From Apostichopus japonicus (taxonomy: Eukaryota; Echinodermata; Holothuroidea; Aspidochirotida; Stichopodidae), in NCBI RefSeq assembly GCF_037975245.1, contig NC_092583.1, positions 8,703,764 through 8,767,763 on the forward strand: DNA of 64,000 bases. Direction: 5' to 3'. The position numbers were made by a program, and so were the translations under genes. The first letter of the stretch is position 1; each line of letters begins with the position of its first letter. Below are positions 16,965-27,850 of this stretch, in pieces. Under the pieces are notes generated by a model. That model worked only from the letters and a program-made list of their open reading frames with translations, was not told the DNA's origin and made no database searches.

Positions 16965-19900
16965 TCACCTCTCCGGTTGGGAGATCTTGAAGATCCGGCA
17001 TGTGTCGTCACCCGATGATGTTAAAATTGTGTTTCCGTCACTACAAAAGAAAATTGCATATTGTGTGAAGATAAATACATACTGCACAAAATAAAAAACT
17101 TAAATAAAACATATCTTCATACAAATAATTTTGTATAAAATGTAAATCTGATTATATTTCTTCAATTGATAATTGAACAATTCATTCCGTTTTAATTTCT
17201 TAAGGTCAAGTGGAATCATTACCAGTAATTCTTCTGACTTGCGTCAAGTCATGATTTAGGTCAGTTGTGTTATCTCTAAAGGGGAGAAGCTTTTCATACT
17301 TGTCGAGTGATTTCCTTTTATAAACGAGGTGATCCCAAGGTCATAACATATTTCAATGGTATATCTTTCGGTTATCAATAACTGCTAATTAACAAACCTT
17401 TTATAGTATTAATAAAGTTTGAAATTCCAAGATGAGGAATTTTTACACAAATTCACTCTCTTAATATTGAAGCATTAGCAATTTGACATTCTTCCTGTGG
17501 TAAGAAAATTCTAAAATTTTCCCAAAATTCGCAAAAACTTTGTAGAAACTCTACAACCCTTGTAGGATACCACGGGATGAACTTTCCCCGAGAGAAAATA
17601 TAATTACACTAACCTGCTGAGATCAAAATCTAAGATCTCTTTCGAGTGTCCTTCATAACTTGACGACCTTTGACCTGACCTGGCATCCCAAAGCTGAATT
17701 CGGCCGTCTAGTCCTGCAGCGATCACTACGGGCGACGTAGGATCCCATTTAACCTTCACAACACCAGTCTAGGAAGAGAAGAATGAATGAAATTACCAAA
17801 CACCTGACAAATTTTACTGTCATGAAAAAGGAAAAAAATAAAAAAAATTGTAACATCTCTGCAATACTTTGTCATGAAGATATTATCCATTTTTCTGTTT
17901 TTGCTTGTAATGGCGGACTGCTTATTAATCTATTTGAAATTATTTTCGGTTCTCCAATACTCACTTGCTTTATATTTTTAGACTGTTGAACCTGACCAGC
18001 TAGGTAATAAACCTAACATTATTATTAGTACACACTTTTCTTAAGCTCGCAAATTAACAGACCTGACGACCACGTTATTAACAGATCTTTTACAGCTAAG
18101 CATTTAATTTAAAGTACAGCAAATGCAGTATTCACCCCCCTACCTCCTCACTCACCCCCCCCCCCCCCCCAATTTGAGCAAGCTTAGATAGCTAAAATTT
18201 GTCAAAAGCTACTTTGATGGAGAGCCAATGATTAATATTTTGCTCAGACATTTTGGTGGCTCAAATTTGGTGATTTAATGTTTTTGTTTTTAAGCCGCAA
18301 AAGACGTGTAAGACAATAGTTTGAGCATGACCAACCGCTTTTCTTGGTACTACCATATTCGGAGGGAAATAAAAAATATCACTTATGTATGAAGTTATGG
18401 ATGAAAGGTGTTCTTCACAGTCACAATCAATTTAACTTCTTTGGACAAGATATAATTTCTCTTGTTCATTACAAATTTTTCATTCACATTTCAGATCCAC
18501 ACGATACCAAAATTGTTTCACATTGTTTGCAGTACCACTACAAGTTATTGCAAGGAAGAAATCCAAGTTTTTGGTATCATAAGGAGAAAGGTAAAAAAGT
18601 CATTTACCTCGGTCCGACACTGATGCCTCAGTTTCTGTGTGGGTACGTCCCAGATACTGAGTAGGCCGTTCAGAGACCCAATGGCTACAAGTGACTGACT
18701 GTAGAGGACAAAACAAGAAATAAATATAAGTGATTGATGGTATAAAAATGGGAAAGAAATGTGGTATGATATGTTATCTGCCTTCAATCCCTCTCCTCCC
18801 ACCCCCACATATCTCCCCTCACATGACTTTGATACAGCGGTGCTATTATCTAACTCCTTCAATCCCTCTCCCCCAACAAATCTCCACTCACATGACTTTG
18901 ATACAGCAGTTCTATTATCTAATTCCTTCAATCCCCCCCAAAAAAATCTCCCCTCATGTGACTTTGATACAGCAGTGCTATTATCTTACTCCTTCAATCT
19001 CCCCCCCCCCATGATACTCCCCTCACTTGACTTTTATACAGCAGTGCTATTATCCAACTACTTCAATCCCTCCCCCCTAAATCTCCCTTCACTTGACTTT
19101 GATACAGCAGTGCTATTATGTAACTCATAGGAACCGTGCCCAGCTATCTTGCTTACAATAAACTTTAAACTCTTTATAACTTAATCACTACACCAAATCC
19201 TGATTATATACACACATGGACTATGTACATCAATTTTTGAAGTTTAAGGACAGAAAATCCTTCTATAAGGCTTTTGTCAGAGGGGGTTAGTCTTGTGTAA
19301 TTTGGAAATGTACAGGAAGCCCGGTGAATGAGCACAGTGTATGAAATGGACCTCCATCTTCAAGTGTTTATTTTGTGTCATGCAACTGACAACATTATAG
19401 AACAACGTGCAACATGAACCAATCAAAACGTGAAAAATTATCATGAATGTTAAATGACAAATGACGGTTCCACAATCAAAACCTTGGTATTATTAAAACA
19501 CAAACCAAGAAGTTGAGGAAACTCCTGATGTGAGAGGATTCTGTGAAAAAATTCCAAAATTTGATGTCATTACCTCGAAGAGAATTCTAGGCTCTCGACA
19601 GAATTAGTGTCGCCAATGCTCTCATCGATAGCCCCCGCTGGAAATGTAGCTACAACCTACGTTAAAAAAATTGAGTGATGGAGGTATTGATCAAATATCA
19701 AACAATTCTACATGCTATTTGTCCATCTATTTAGCTGAACTACCCTATCACAAAATAGGTCCTACAAACAAAATCACAAAATATATGCATATATTTCATA
19801 TCATTTCTCATTGATACTATGTTTTAGGGTGATCGCTAACCAGGGGTTCGACAACTTTCTCAAGAGACGCAGAAAATTTGACTGAGGGCAGCACTTTGTC

Positions 19901-22900
19901 TTCCTGTGCCTTAGAACTTTTATGAAAGGGAGAAACCTAACACAAGTTATAGTTGCATTTCACTTCCTGCAATATTTACTCGAGTTTGACTTCGTGGAAA
20001 GTAATGCACAAATGATTTAAAATATTTTATTTTAACCAAAAAACTGTGAAATTAACTAGCATTTATTTGATTCACAAGTGACAGCAGTCCTTACTTCTAT
20101 ATTTGTTCGGCAATTTTATCAAACCTACCAACTATTACTCAAATAAGATTGCAAATGACCAAGAATTTTTATTTTTTGGTAAATGGTCCAAGTTTTACTT
20201 GATTGCTTGACACTTTTTTGGTAAACCTAATAAATGTTGTTGTGGGACTTTAACCTGAAGAGCTTGGAGAAACTGATGAACTTAAATGGATGTAACATAT
20301 TCCACCGGAGATCTACATGAAAAGATGGCTTGGTTCTTCCAGTGCAAAAATGTCAGTAGCTTAAAAATAGGCTTTCTGTTCATATATCTTCATAAATGAA
20401 AGAAATATGCTCAAGACAATTACCATCCATTTGTGACAAAATGAACAAACCTAATTATTTAATTTCATTATTTCTGTGCTAAATTGTACATTTACACATG
20501 TAAGACATCTTTAGTTCCTCCTTCAAACTATTTAAGACCTACTGTACTCTGAAGTCTGTCCTCTTTCCTATGATCCTATAGTAATAGGCAAGTTAATATT
20601 GGTTAATTTTGAATTATTGTTTTTTTTTAAATAATTTTTATATTTTTAATAATTTTTTAAATAATTTTTTTTAAATAATTTTTTTGAATAATTTAACAAT
20701 TTGATTGTGTTTAGATTATAATTTTACTCACCTTGCCTGTGTTTGTGTTGAGTAGTTTGGCTGTTCCATCCACTGATCCAGTTAAGGCCATCACATTATC
20801 CTTGTGACAGTCCATACATGTAATACTGTCTGAATGCCCATGTCCTACATAAAAAATAATAAAAATAATCATAATAATCATAAAAAATATTAAAAAAATA
20901 AATAAATAAATAAATGAAACAAAATTAAAACAAACAAATAAAACAAAACAAATAAATAAATAAAAAAATTATAAAAAAATTAAAATAAAAAACATTATAG
21001 ATTGTATCGCTTTAATTGTGGAGTAAACTTCACCCAAAGTTTTTAATTAAAATTGTTACAGAAATCATCTTAAATGTTGATATTACATTGATAACACAAC
21101 ATAGCATAAATCATGGCCAAAGCTGTTGAAATAGCCAAGAGCGTATGCCCTGCTGACAAGACCTGGAAAGCTGTCACATCTGGCATTAGGCCGGACAGTC
21201 TGGCCACTTACTGTGCTGCCCTCTATTTCTGACATTTCTCATAAAAGAAAGAATTTGAAGTAAGAGATGAAACTGTGGTATGTTACCTGGCATGCGAGAT
21301 ATTACATGGTCTATAATGGTCAATTATGCAAAACTGATGTTTAAATAGACATTCCCACCAACTAAGGGCTGTAAGGCTCATTTGGTAGGGATTTGCAATC
21401 ATCGGGTCATGTAATCGATTCCAACTTTTGATCAATAATTCTTTGCTCTTAAAATACAAAAATTGAAAATTTCACAAAACAGCGACTAAAACAAAAGTTT
21501 CCACTGACCTCCTGCTTTGATATGATGCAACAGAGCTTGATCCTTGAGATCCCAGATTTTGCTAGCACCATCCTCATATCCCACAATGCACCTCTTCCCA
21601 TCGGGCAAGACCCTGCCACAGCTGGTGAGGCAGCCGTGCCCCTGCATCATCTTGGTATCCCCAGATGGTACCTTCCACATCCAGACGTCCCCTTCTGAGG
21701 TACCCCCTAGGAGGACGTTGGCAACAGGATGCCACCTCAACCACTACCGGTGAGAAAATGGACTAGCAAATAAAATATATGCAACCTCTGCCTACAGGGT
21801 CTTAACATACAAATTTTAAGAACTAATTACTGCTATGAGGGATATGCAAACCTTTATCTACATAATTACACACATCATATCATATGAAGCAGATTTTTTA
21901 TTTTTTTCATTTTTTTCCTTTTAGGTATGACCATCTAGGTTTATGCTAATATGTATGATAATCCAAAATTATCTGAGATGCCTTTTATAGCTCAAAAGCA
22001 AATATACATGATAAAACCTGTACCTTAGTCTCTGCATATGAAACAAGCTTTACAGCCACTTAATACCTACTGCATATTCATTAAAATGTATGACATACAG
22101 TGGTGTTGTAAGCCAGAAGGGGCTCGAGTGATAAAAGTATGTTACCGATCCACTGCTTGAAGAATTTCATTTAACATGAAGTATATTATAAAAATGATAA
22201 TCAAGTAGTCTTTAGCCCACATTTCTTCAGGCCCACTAATTGACACCTGGACTTGAGCTATAGCCCCCCCCCCCCTGGACACCCCCTACTCCCCAGGCCT
22301 GATGACATACCTCTAAATCAGATCCTTCAAACGACCACAATTCTTCTTTGCTTTCAACTTTCCAAACCTTGATAATCCCACTCATGTCACCGCTGGCAGC
22401 GAGTGTACCCTCACGGTTGAAGCCAACACAGGTGACAGAATCTTTGTGACCTAATAAATAGATAGCAGATTGGGAAAGAAAAAACTACACAAATTTACCA
22501 AATTGTTGTGACATGCATGATCATTGCTACAACCTCAAGTCAAAAATGCAATTAACACATCACAATTCACAGAAGGACAACAAAATAAAAAAGACATTTA
22601 AATGATAAATTTTCTAGGCTTTCCAGTGAGAACTTTGAGAGAAAATTCCTTTCTGATGACAATCACATATCCACTGGAAGTTTTATCGTTTATTTGGAGT
22701 GATCCTATTCATGTAATTGATAGGCTGAGTAGCCTAACTCATAATCGTATGCTCTAACCGAAGCTACTGGGTGCCTGTACTGTAATCTTACAATAGATGG
22801 ACAGAGAGGCCGTTTTCTCTCACCTGAACACTCTAAGATAACTGCTCCGTCAGACGTGTTCCATACATACGCTTTATCGTCTTCACCTCCTGATATAGCA

Positions 22901-25223
22901 AGGCTTCCTGTGGTGGGCTCCAGGGCACAAGCAAAAACAGATCCTGGGAGTGAAATGTTACATTAATTAATTAATTAGTTAATTGATATGACTAACACTA
23001 ACCTTTCTACTATTGGCCAAGTTCAGAGAAAGTTAGTCTGATTCTGTTTAACAATGTCTGTTAAAAATTCCTAACATGTATATGAGGTGATCTTAGGAAG
23101 TTCATGTAAAGTTGCATTGTTGATTTTGTTGACCAACTTTACTTAGTAACTGAAGTCCATTAACCAAGTTAAAAAAGTTCAGACCTCCAATTTCAATAAT
23201 GCACGTTTAACCTGTGCTAATGAATACTAGTATTTATAAAGTCTATCACAACGCAGCCAGTTAAAAGTATATTACAAATGGAGTAACTTGATGGCAATTA
23301 AATTCTCACTAAAAATATTCCAATATTTCCAATTCCAAAACTGACTGATCATTTCCCAGTCAGCCAGTGATATTTAGCAGAAGTACTACTATTGAGGGTT
23401 ACATCTCTATGTTCCGACGTCTCTATATTCCGACGTCTCTATGTTCCGACAAAAAGAAATAATTCGGGGCAGTTTCTTTTTATCCAAAAAATTGTTTGTA
23501 GCAACAAAACTAGTTTACAGACCCCGATATTTTGTGACCCAATTTTTTTCGGACCAAATTTTTGAGACAAAAAATTTTTCCCCAAAAAGAAACAAATTAG
23601 GACCCTAACAATTTTCAGGTTCCCGCCCAGGAGCGTCTGCTCAATTTCATGGGTGGTGGGGCCAAGTATCCAATACCCCTGACTGGCATCCCTTCCCCCC
23701 CCCCACCGCTTCCTTAATTTTTTTTCAAACTCCCCCTACTGAGCCCTGAGGTTGAGCTGGGCATGGCTATTGCCCCCCCCATTTGGGCAGGCCACTGCCC
23801 CCCTCCAAAGAAATGGTAGGCCTACAACATATTTTGGTCTAAATCTAAACACATTAGATTCGAAAATTGATTTGGCTTAAAACGATTTTGGTCCCAAAAA
23901 CTTTGAGTACACACAAATTTCGGGTCACAAGCAATTTTCTGTCACAAGCAATGTGTGGGTCATAACAAACTTTGGGTCACTTTTTTTTTTCTTTTTGTGA
24001 AAAAAATTTTGGTCTCCAAACAATTGGTCCCACAACAAAAATATTGGGGTTACAAAACTAGTTTTCTTGGTACAAACAAATTTTTGGATCAAAAATTGCT
24101 CCGAATTTTTTCTTTTTTGTCGGAGCATAGAGACGTCGGAACATAGGGATGTCACCCTATTGAGAATGCAATGGAATATGTAAAAACATGAACTTAGTGT
24201 ACTTTTGATATCTTTTGTAAGAAATTAATTTTTTCTACAACCTGAATGTTTCTTGAAACAAACATCAGCATCATCGGAAGTAGGAGCTGCTCCTGCTTCT
24301 TCATCTGGCTGCATCTCCTCATTGTACTCTTCCTCTCCCTCCTCATAGTCGTCGTATTGTTCCAAGTCCATATCCCCCATCTCATATTCAATGTCATCTC
24401 CTCCTCCTCCTCCTCCTGAGCAGAATCAGAAACAGAGAACATTTTTTTTTCATCTATAGACAAGAGTAAGTTTTTTTTTTCCTCTGGACAATGATACTAA
24501 CATCTGCAATCTCAAAAACAACATTTTTTCCCCTTATATTTTTTTGTGTGTAGTCTATGATACATATATATGCTTTGTAAGTACAGTATTGTAAGTTACA
24601 TGTAGCTTATCTCAGTAAAACTGGAAGTTGAAACTCTGATAACTTTGTCCAAACCTTTACTTAATTTAGTGGTAGAAAGTACGTTCTACGATAGTTTCAG
24701 GTTCAGTTGTTTTAGGGTGAGGATGAGAATGAGGAGATATTTGGGTAGAGAGGGGGAGTGGGGAATAAGTCTTATTATGCTATATATCACATATCCGACT
24801 GGATAATATGGTGTCACCTCATTGCTATTTTTCTTCTGGTGAATGAACAGAAGTGAGGGGGGGGGGGGTGGGGTAGTGATGCAACATTAACCTGTGGAAA
24901 CTAAAAAGATTTTTGCAATCCATTGGGAAATCATTTTAAATAGCAAAATGATCCATTACATAATTTCTTCAACCTTTCCCAAGTTGGTAGAGAAATATTG
25001 ACCTTCTTTCATTTAGTTACGATAAAAACAAATTATTTCAGCAATTTGGAAGAGCTCTCACCATTTTGTGAAAGTTTTTGTAAAACTAATACAACCATAT
25101 ATGATCTCTGGAAAATTGTGGCTAATATGAATACTACTGTAAATTACCATTTGGTTGGAGGTCTTCATCTGTGACTTCCTCGAAGTCATCTTCGTTCAAG
25201 TTAACATCATCTTCAGGGTCCAT
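16965..25223 (-). CDS. AAMP: Angio-associated migratory cell protein, WD40 repeat protein (ten coding exons)
   Basis: Exons in transcript order: 25148-25223, 24242-24415, 22824-22943, 22311-22450, 21509-21743, 20732-20844, 19574-19656, 18608-18698, 17614-17768 and 16965-17040. Every junction is GT-AG and in phase, giving 420 residues (human 434). The N-terminus is very acidic ([20 protein letters not shown]), then has six glycines and more acid clusters. A WD40 propeller follows, with [85 protein letters not shown] and [14 protein letters not shown]. The last short exon encodes [19 protein letters not shown] is the animal relative of yeast Sqt1, a dedicated chaperone for ribosomal protein uL16, and is also linked to cell migration. 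It is divergent from the 58-residue gene at 27042 and convergent with CNPPD1. Introns 2 and 4 and the upstream region carry MITEs. Confidence 0.95.
18782..19127. repeat. Minisatellite, five ~69-bp units (AAMP intron 7)
   Basis: Units start at 18782, 18857, 18926, 18992 and 19061. Each runs CTTCAATCCC, a poly-C-rich stretch, TCTCC, CACTTGACTTTGATACAGC and then GTGCTATTATC. Spacing varies from 66 to 75 bases, mainly through the C run. It lies between AAMP exons 7 and 8. The open frames seen across it on both strands are by-products of the repeat. Confidence 0.85.
20590..21000. repeat. AT-rich low-complexity blocks flanking AAMP exon 6
   Basis: At 20620-20700 there are repeats of AAATAATTTTTT-type units. 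At 20850-20990 there are AAATAAATAAAT- and AAACAAAT-type runs. They bracket AAMP exon 6 (20732-20844) on both sides. Confidence 0.7.
21364..21430 (+). repeat. Degenerate tRNA-derived SINE-like segment
   Basis: GGCTCATTTGGTAGGG resembles an A-box region. ATTTGCAATC resembles an anticodon arm, and GTAATCGATTCC a degenerate B box. The order and spacing fit a decayed tRNA-derived element in AAMP intron 5. It is too degenerate to be a working tRNA. Confidence 0.35.
22090..22309. mobile_element. 204-bp hAT-like insertion abutting the AAMP intron 4 splice donor
   Basis: The element spans 22098-22301, beginning CAGTGGTGTTG and ending CCCCAGGCCTG. It is flanked by exact 8-bp duplications ATGACATA at 22090-22097 and 22302-22309. 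The right-hand duplication forms positions +2 to +9 of the AAMP exon 4 donor (GTATGTCAT on the - strand). Terminal similarity is short (CAG ends), so the superfamily is inferred from duplication length and end sequence. Confidence 0.65.
23389..24164. mobile_element. 760-bp MITE with ~60-bp terminal inverted repeats and 8-bp TSD (AAMP intron 2)
   Basis: The element spans 23397-24156 and is flanked by exact CTATTGAG duplications at 23389-23396 and 24157-24164. Both ends contain TATGTTCCGACGTCTCTAT in inverted orientation, followed by an AAAAAGAAA...ATTCGG stretch. The left end has one extra 16-20-bp copy of the TTCCGACGTCTCTAT unit. The interior is a degenerate series of TTTTGGGTCACAA-like words about 18-20 bases apart, plus what looks like a nested C-rich fragment (about 23625-23830). 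No coding frame. The 8-bp duplication fits hAT, P, Merlin or Mutator-like families. Confidence 0.75.
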
Positions 25224-27041
25224 AATTTATTTTATCTTTGATGATATAGGTTGACAGCTAACTTAAAAAAAAAGGAAAGAATGACAGTAAATGATACCTA
25301 AAGCCATTTTCAAAGTAGACTTGGGGGGCTTGGAGAATTTCTGAGCAAATATTGAATAAACACAGAGCTTTGACATTAGGTTTTATCCCCGAGTTGGTTT
25401 TTACTGAACAGAATTCTTAAAGTGAGAACTTTATCAAATGTTTTTAATGTATAAAAAATCTTAAGAAGAAACCTTAAACATAAGCCTCGGACAATCAGAG
25501 GGTAAACTAACAAAGCTTGGCCTAACTATGCTAAGTAAGGTGTAGATGTAGCTTTATGAGTAAAGAATAGAGGGTGTTACTAAAACGAATGACAATTGCG
25601 TTACACATAACGAATAACAATATGTTGTACACACTAAAAAATTGCTTTGACTGAAACGAATGACAGTAATGACAGCACAGACATTTGCTTCAAATGGATA
25701 TCACAGTTCAGACTTCGTGGGTATCTAGATCTTGTAAAATACGGACAAGATAAAAACGCACCTTATAGTAAGCGAAATTGTAAGTCTGATTTTAAAAAGT
25801 AAATTTAACGTCATTTTTTCCGATATTAATTGTTAGAAACTAACAATACTATATAATCTTGAAACGGCTTCAGTTATCTTTTTTATATAAATCTACAGCG
25901 GTAAAAAGCACAGCACTCAAGCGCAATGTGGTTTCTATCCGTAAATTACACCAAAACCCTGCAACCATGTGATGCGATTTTCCTCAAATCATTTTTGCGC
26001 AGAAAATCAATAACCGCATTTACTCCACTCCGTGAATCATTCATTCTCCACTCAACACTGACCTTCGTTGTCATTCGTTGTCATTCGCTGTCATTCGCAA
26101 ATGATAATTAACCCTGTACAAAGTCAATTGTCATTCGCTGTCATTCGTTTTAGTTTGTCCCAGAATAGAGATCAAGTTTGCAATCAAATAAAATTATACT
26201 TCACAATTTAATCTTGAAAAAGGAAGGAAATAAAAATGTCACATTGATATACAATGGTTAAAGGTTTAGTTAACACCCAAACACCGAAGTATTTCCGAAT
26301 GGTATAAGTTTTTGGTTAGACAACATTTTTCGAGGGTAGCTCTAGGCATATATACAGGCTACGGTTTGTTTGGTTTCGCAGAACCCATCACCATGCATAC
26401 AGTCAGCCCTAACCGACACATCAACATAAACTTTAAGTCTTTTGGTTTTACAAGTTGGTCCAGTATTTGTCCTATCCAGTTCAAATAACAATTTCAAGGT
26501 AATGTGCCCATCATTAAATTAAAGACGAATCACAATTTGTCACAATTTCACAAGCAACATGTAAGAATATAAGTACATTGGAGGAATTACCTGTTCTATT
26601 ATTGCTTTCTGCAATAACATGAAATCACGTTTCCGAAGTCTCAGCAATGGAGGCTGCCATTTTGGATTTTTCAAGTTGGTTTTGAGTATATGAACTAATA
26701 AAAATAAAATTGACAAAATCTTCACAACAAATTTTAGCTCAACCGATGACTTAATATTTTGATAGCATAATTTCAATTTTTTTATTGCTTTTTAAATCTT
26801 TTTACAGCCCAGTTAGGTGATAATGCTTCTTGTAATAATACAAAATTTTAGAACTGGCAAGTTTTTTACCGTAGCCCAGATTGCGTAACATCTTTGTAAC
26901 TGTGCTGTTCGTCTGTTCGCCAAACAGTTTTACTACGCTAACGATCTCTCTGTGTTACACAGATCGTCAAAGTTCAAGGGTCGAAAATATGTCACATCTG
27001 AAGCCTGTTTCTAGCTAAAGTTTTTGTTTGACTTGATAAAG
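25224..27041. promoter_or_regulatory. Shared divergent promoter region, AAMP (-) and 58-aa gene (+)
   Basis: The two start codons point away from each other across 1.8 kb. A YY1-like site, AAAATGGCAGCC on the - strand (about 26651-26662), is typical of housekeeping start regions. A plausible AAMP 5' UTR exon runs from about 26665 to 26591, ending in CAG|GTAATT. A matching acceptor (TTTTTTTTTAAG) lies just before 25261, giving a leader exon 25224-25261. A MITE at 25573-26162 sits inside this predicted leader intron. The UTR model is inferred. Confidence 0.5.
25565..26170. mobile_element. 590-bp MITE with subterminal TGTCATTCG repeats and 8-bp TSD
   Basis: The element spans 25573-26162 and is flanked by exact GAATAGAG duplications at 25565-25572 and 26163-26170. 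Both ends carry ACTAAAACGAATGACA as inverted repeats. Near the right end, GTCATTCGTT/CT units repeat at least five times; related GAATGACAGTAATGACAG words occur near the left end. Such subterminal repeats are usual transposase-binding sites in hAT-type elements. No transposase is encoded. Confidence 0.75.
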
Positions 27042-27850
27042 ATGCTGCAAAGTAAAGCCGCTAAAGTGATGGTTAGCTGGTAAGAAAATGTAATGTAACC
27101 CCGTACCATACCTAGTGCCACAGTGGGTTAGGCAAGCTATACAAATCTTGACCTAGTTAAACCCTAGTTGTTGCATAAATTGCTAGGCCTACACTATAAT
27201 TTAATCTAGGAGTATAATTACAGCGAGAGAAATGACAGGAACATCACTAAGAATGGCTGGGATTCAGTAACCAATTGAAAATATTTCTGTGGTTGGCAAG
27301 ACATGGAAAATAATTTGTAGTGTCAAATGCTAGTTACGTTTAAGTAAGCCAAAATCAAGTAAAACTGTTAGTGTTAGCAAACTGCTTATCCACTAGCTGA
27401 GCCTGTGCTCTATAGCCTCGGAAGAAGATCGTGCTAGGATCGAAACTTCAGGCCAACTTACTTTTACACAAGTTTTAGTAAGGGTAGAACTCATACCCAG
27501 TAAGTGAACCATAGATGAAATTTTACCTTCACCCTGTTAAGTACAAGAACCCATAACTGTCAAGTTCAAAGGTCATTTGAATCTAGCAAAGTACATGCTA
27601 AAAGTGAAACTTAGTTGGACTGTTCAATCATGTGTGTATTTTTGACTTAATTTTCATATGAAACATTGCAAGGAATCATTAAGTATGTTGATTGTCTGAT
27701 TTTGCTTACAGGGGTGTTGTCATCTTTCTTGGAGTTGGCTCTTTTGTGATGGTGAAGAAGCATGTCGACCGGACTAGATATGACATCATGAAAAGCAAGG
27801 AGAGAATGCGAATGGCTAATTTAACTGGTGATAGTTCTGCTGTCAAGTGA
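27042..27850 (+). CDS. Small single-pass membrane protein, 58 residues (two exons)
   Basis: Exon 1 is 27042-27079 and exon 2 is 27712-27850, joined across a GTAAG...TTGCTTACAG intron in phase 2. The product starts MLQSKAAKVMVSW, has one membrane segment (GVVIFLGVGSFVMVKKH) and a basic tail with RTRYDIMKSKERMRMANLTG. A short N-terminus, single helix and basic tail rich in R, K and M resemble small mitochondrial inner-membrane or assembly proteins, but I cannot name the family. The head-to-head arrangement with AAMP suggests constitutive expression from a shared promoter. The clean splice and membrane topology argue against chance. Confidence 0.7.
27379..27470 (+). repeat. Third copy of the GGATCGAAAC dispersed motif
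   Basis: It begins GTTAGCAAACTGCTTATCC and contains GAAGAAGATCGTGCTAGGAT followed by CGAAACTTCAGGCC, ending in TTTTACACA. It matches the sequence on the right side of the hairpin at 13222-13420, partly in opposite order. It lies in the intron of the 58-residue gene. Confidence 0.6.

Noticed and set aside
18759-19130. 123-residue ORF with repeated SPP...FDTAVLLSN units
   Set aside because: It is the reading of an intronic minisatellite, open on both strands because of unit composition.
22725-22790. tRNA-Met-like words (CTCATAATC) in AAMP intron 3
   Set aside because: No pairing acceptor stem or B box on either strand.
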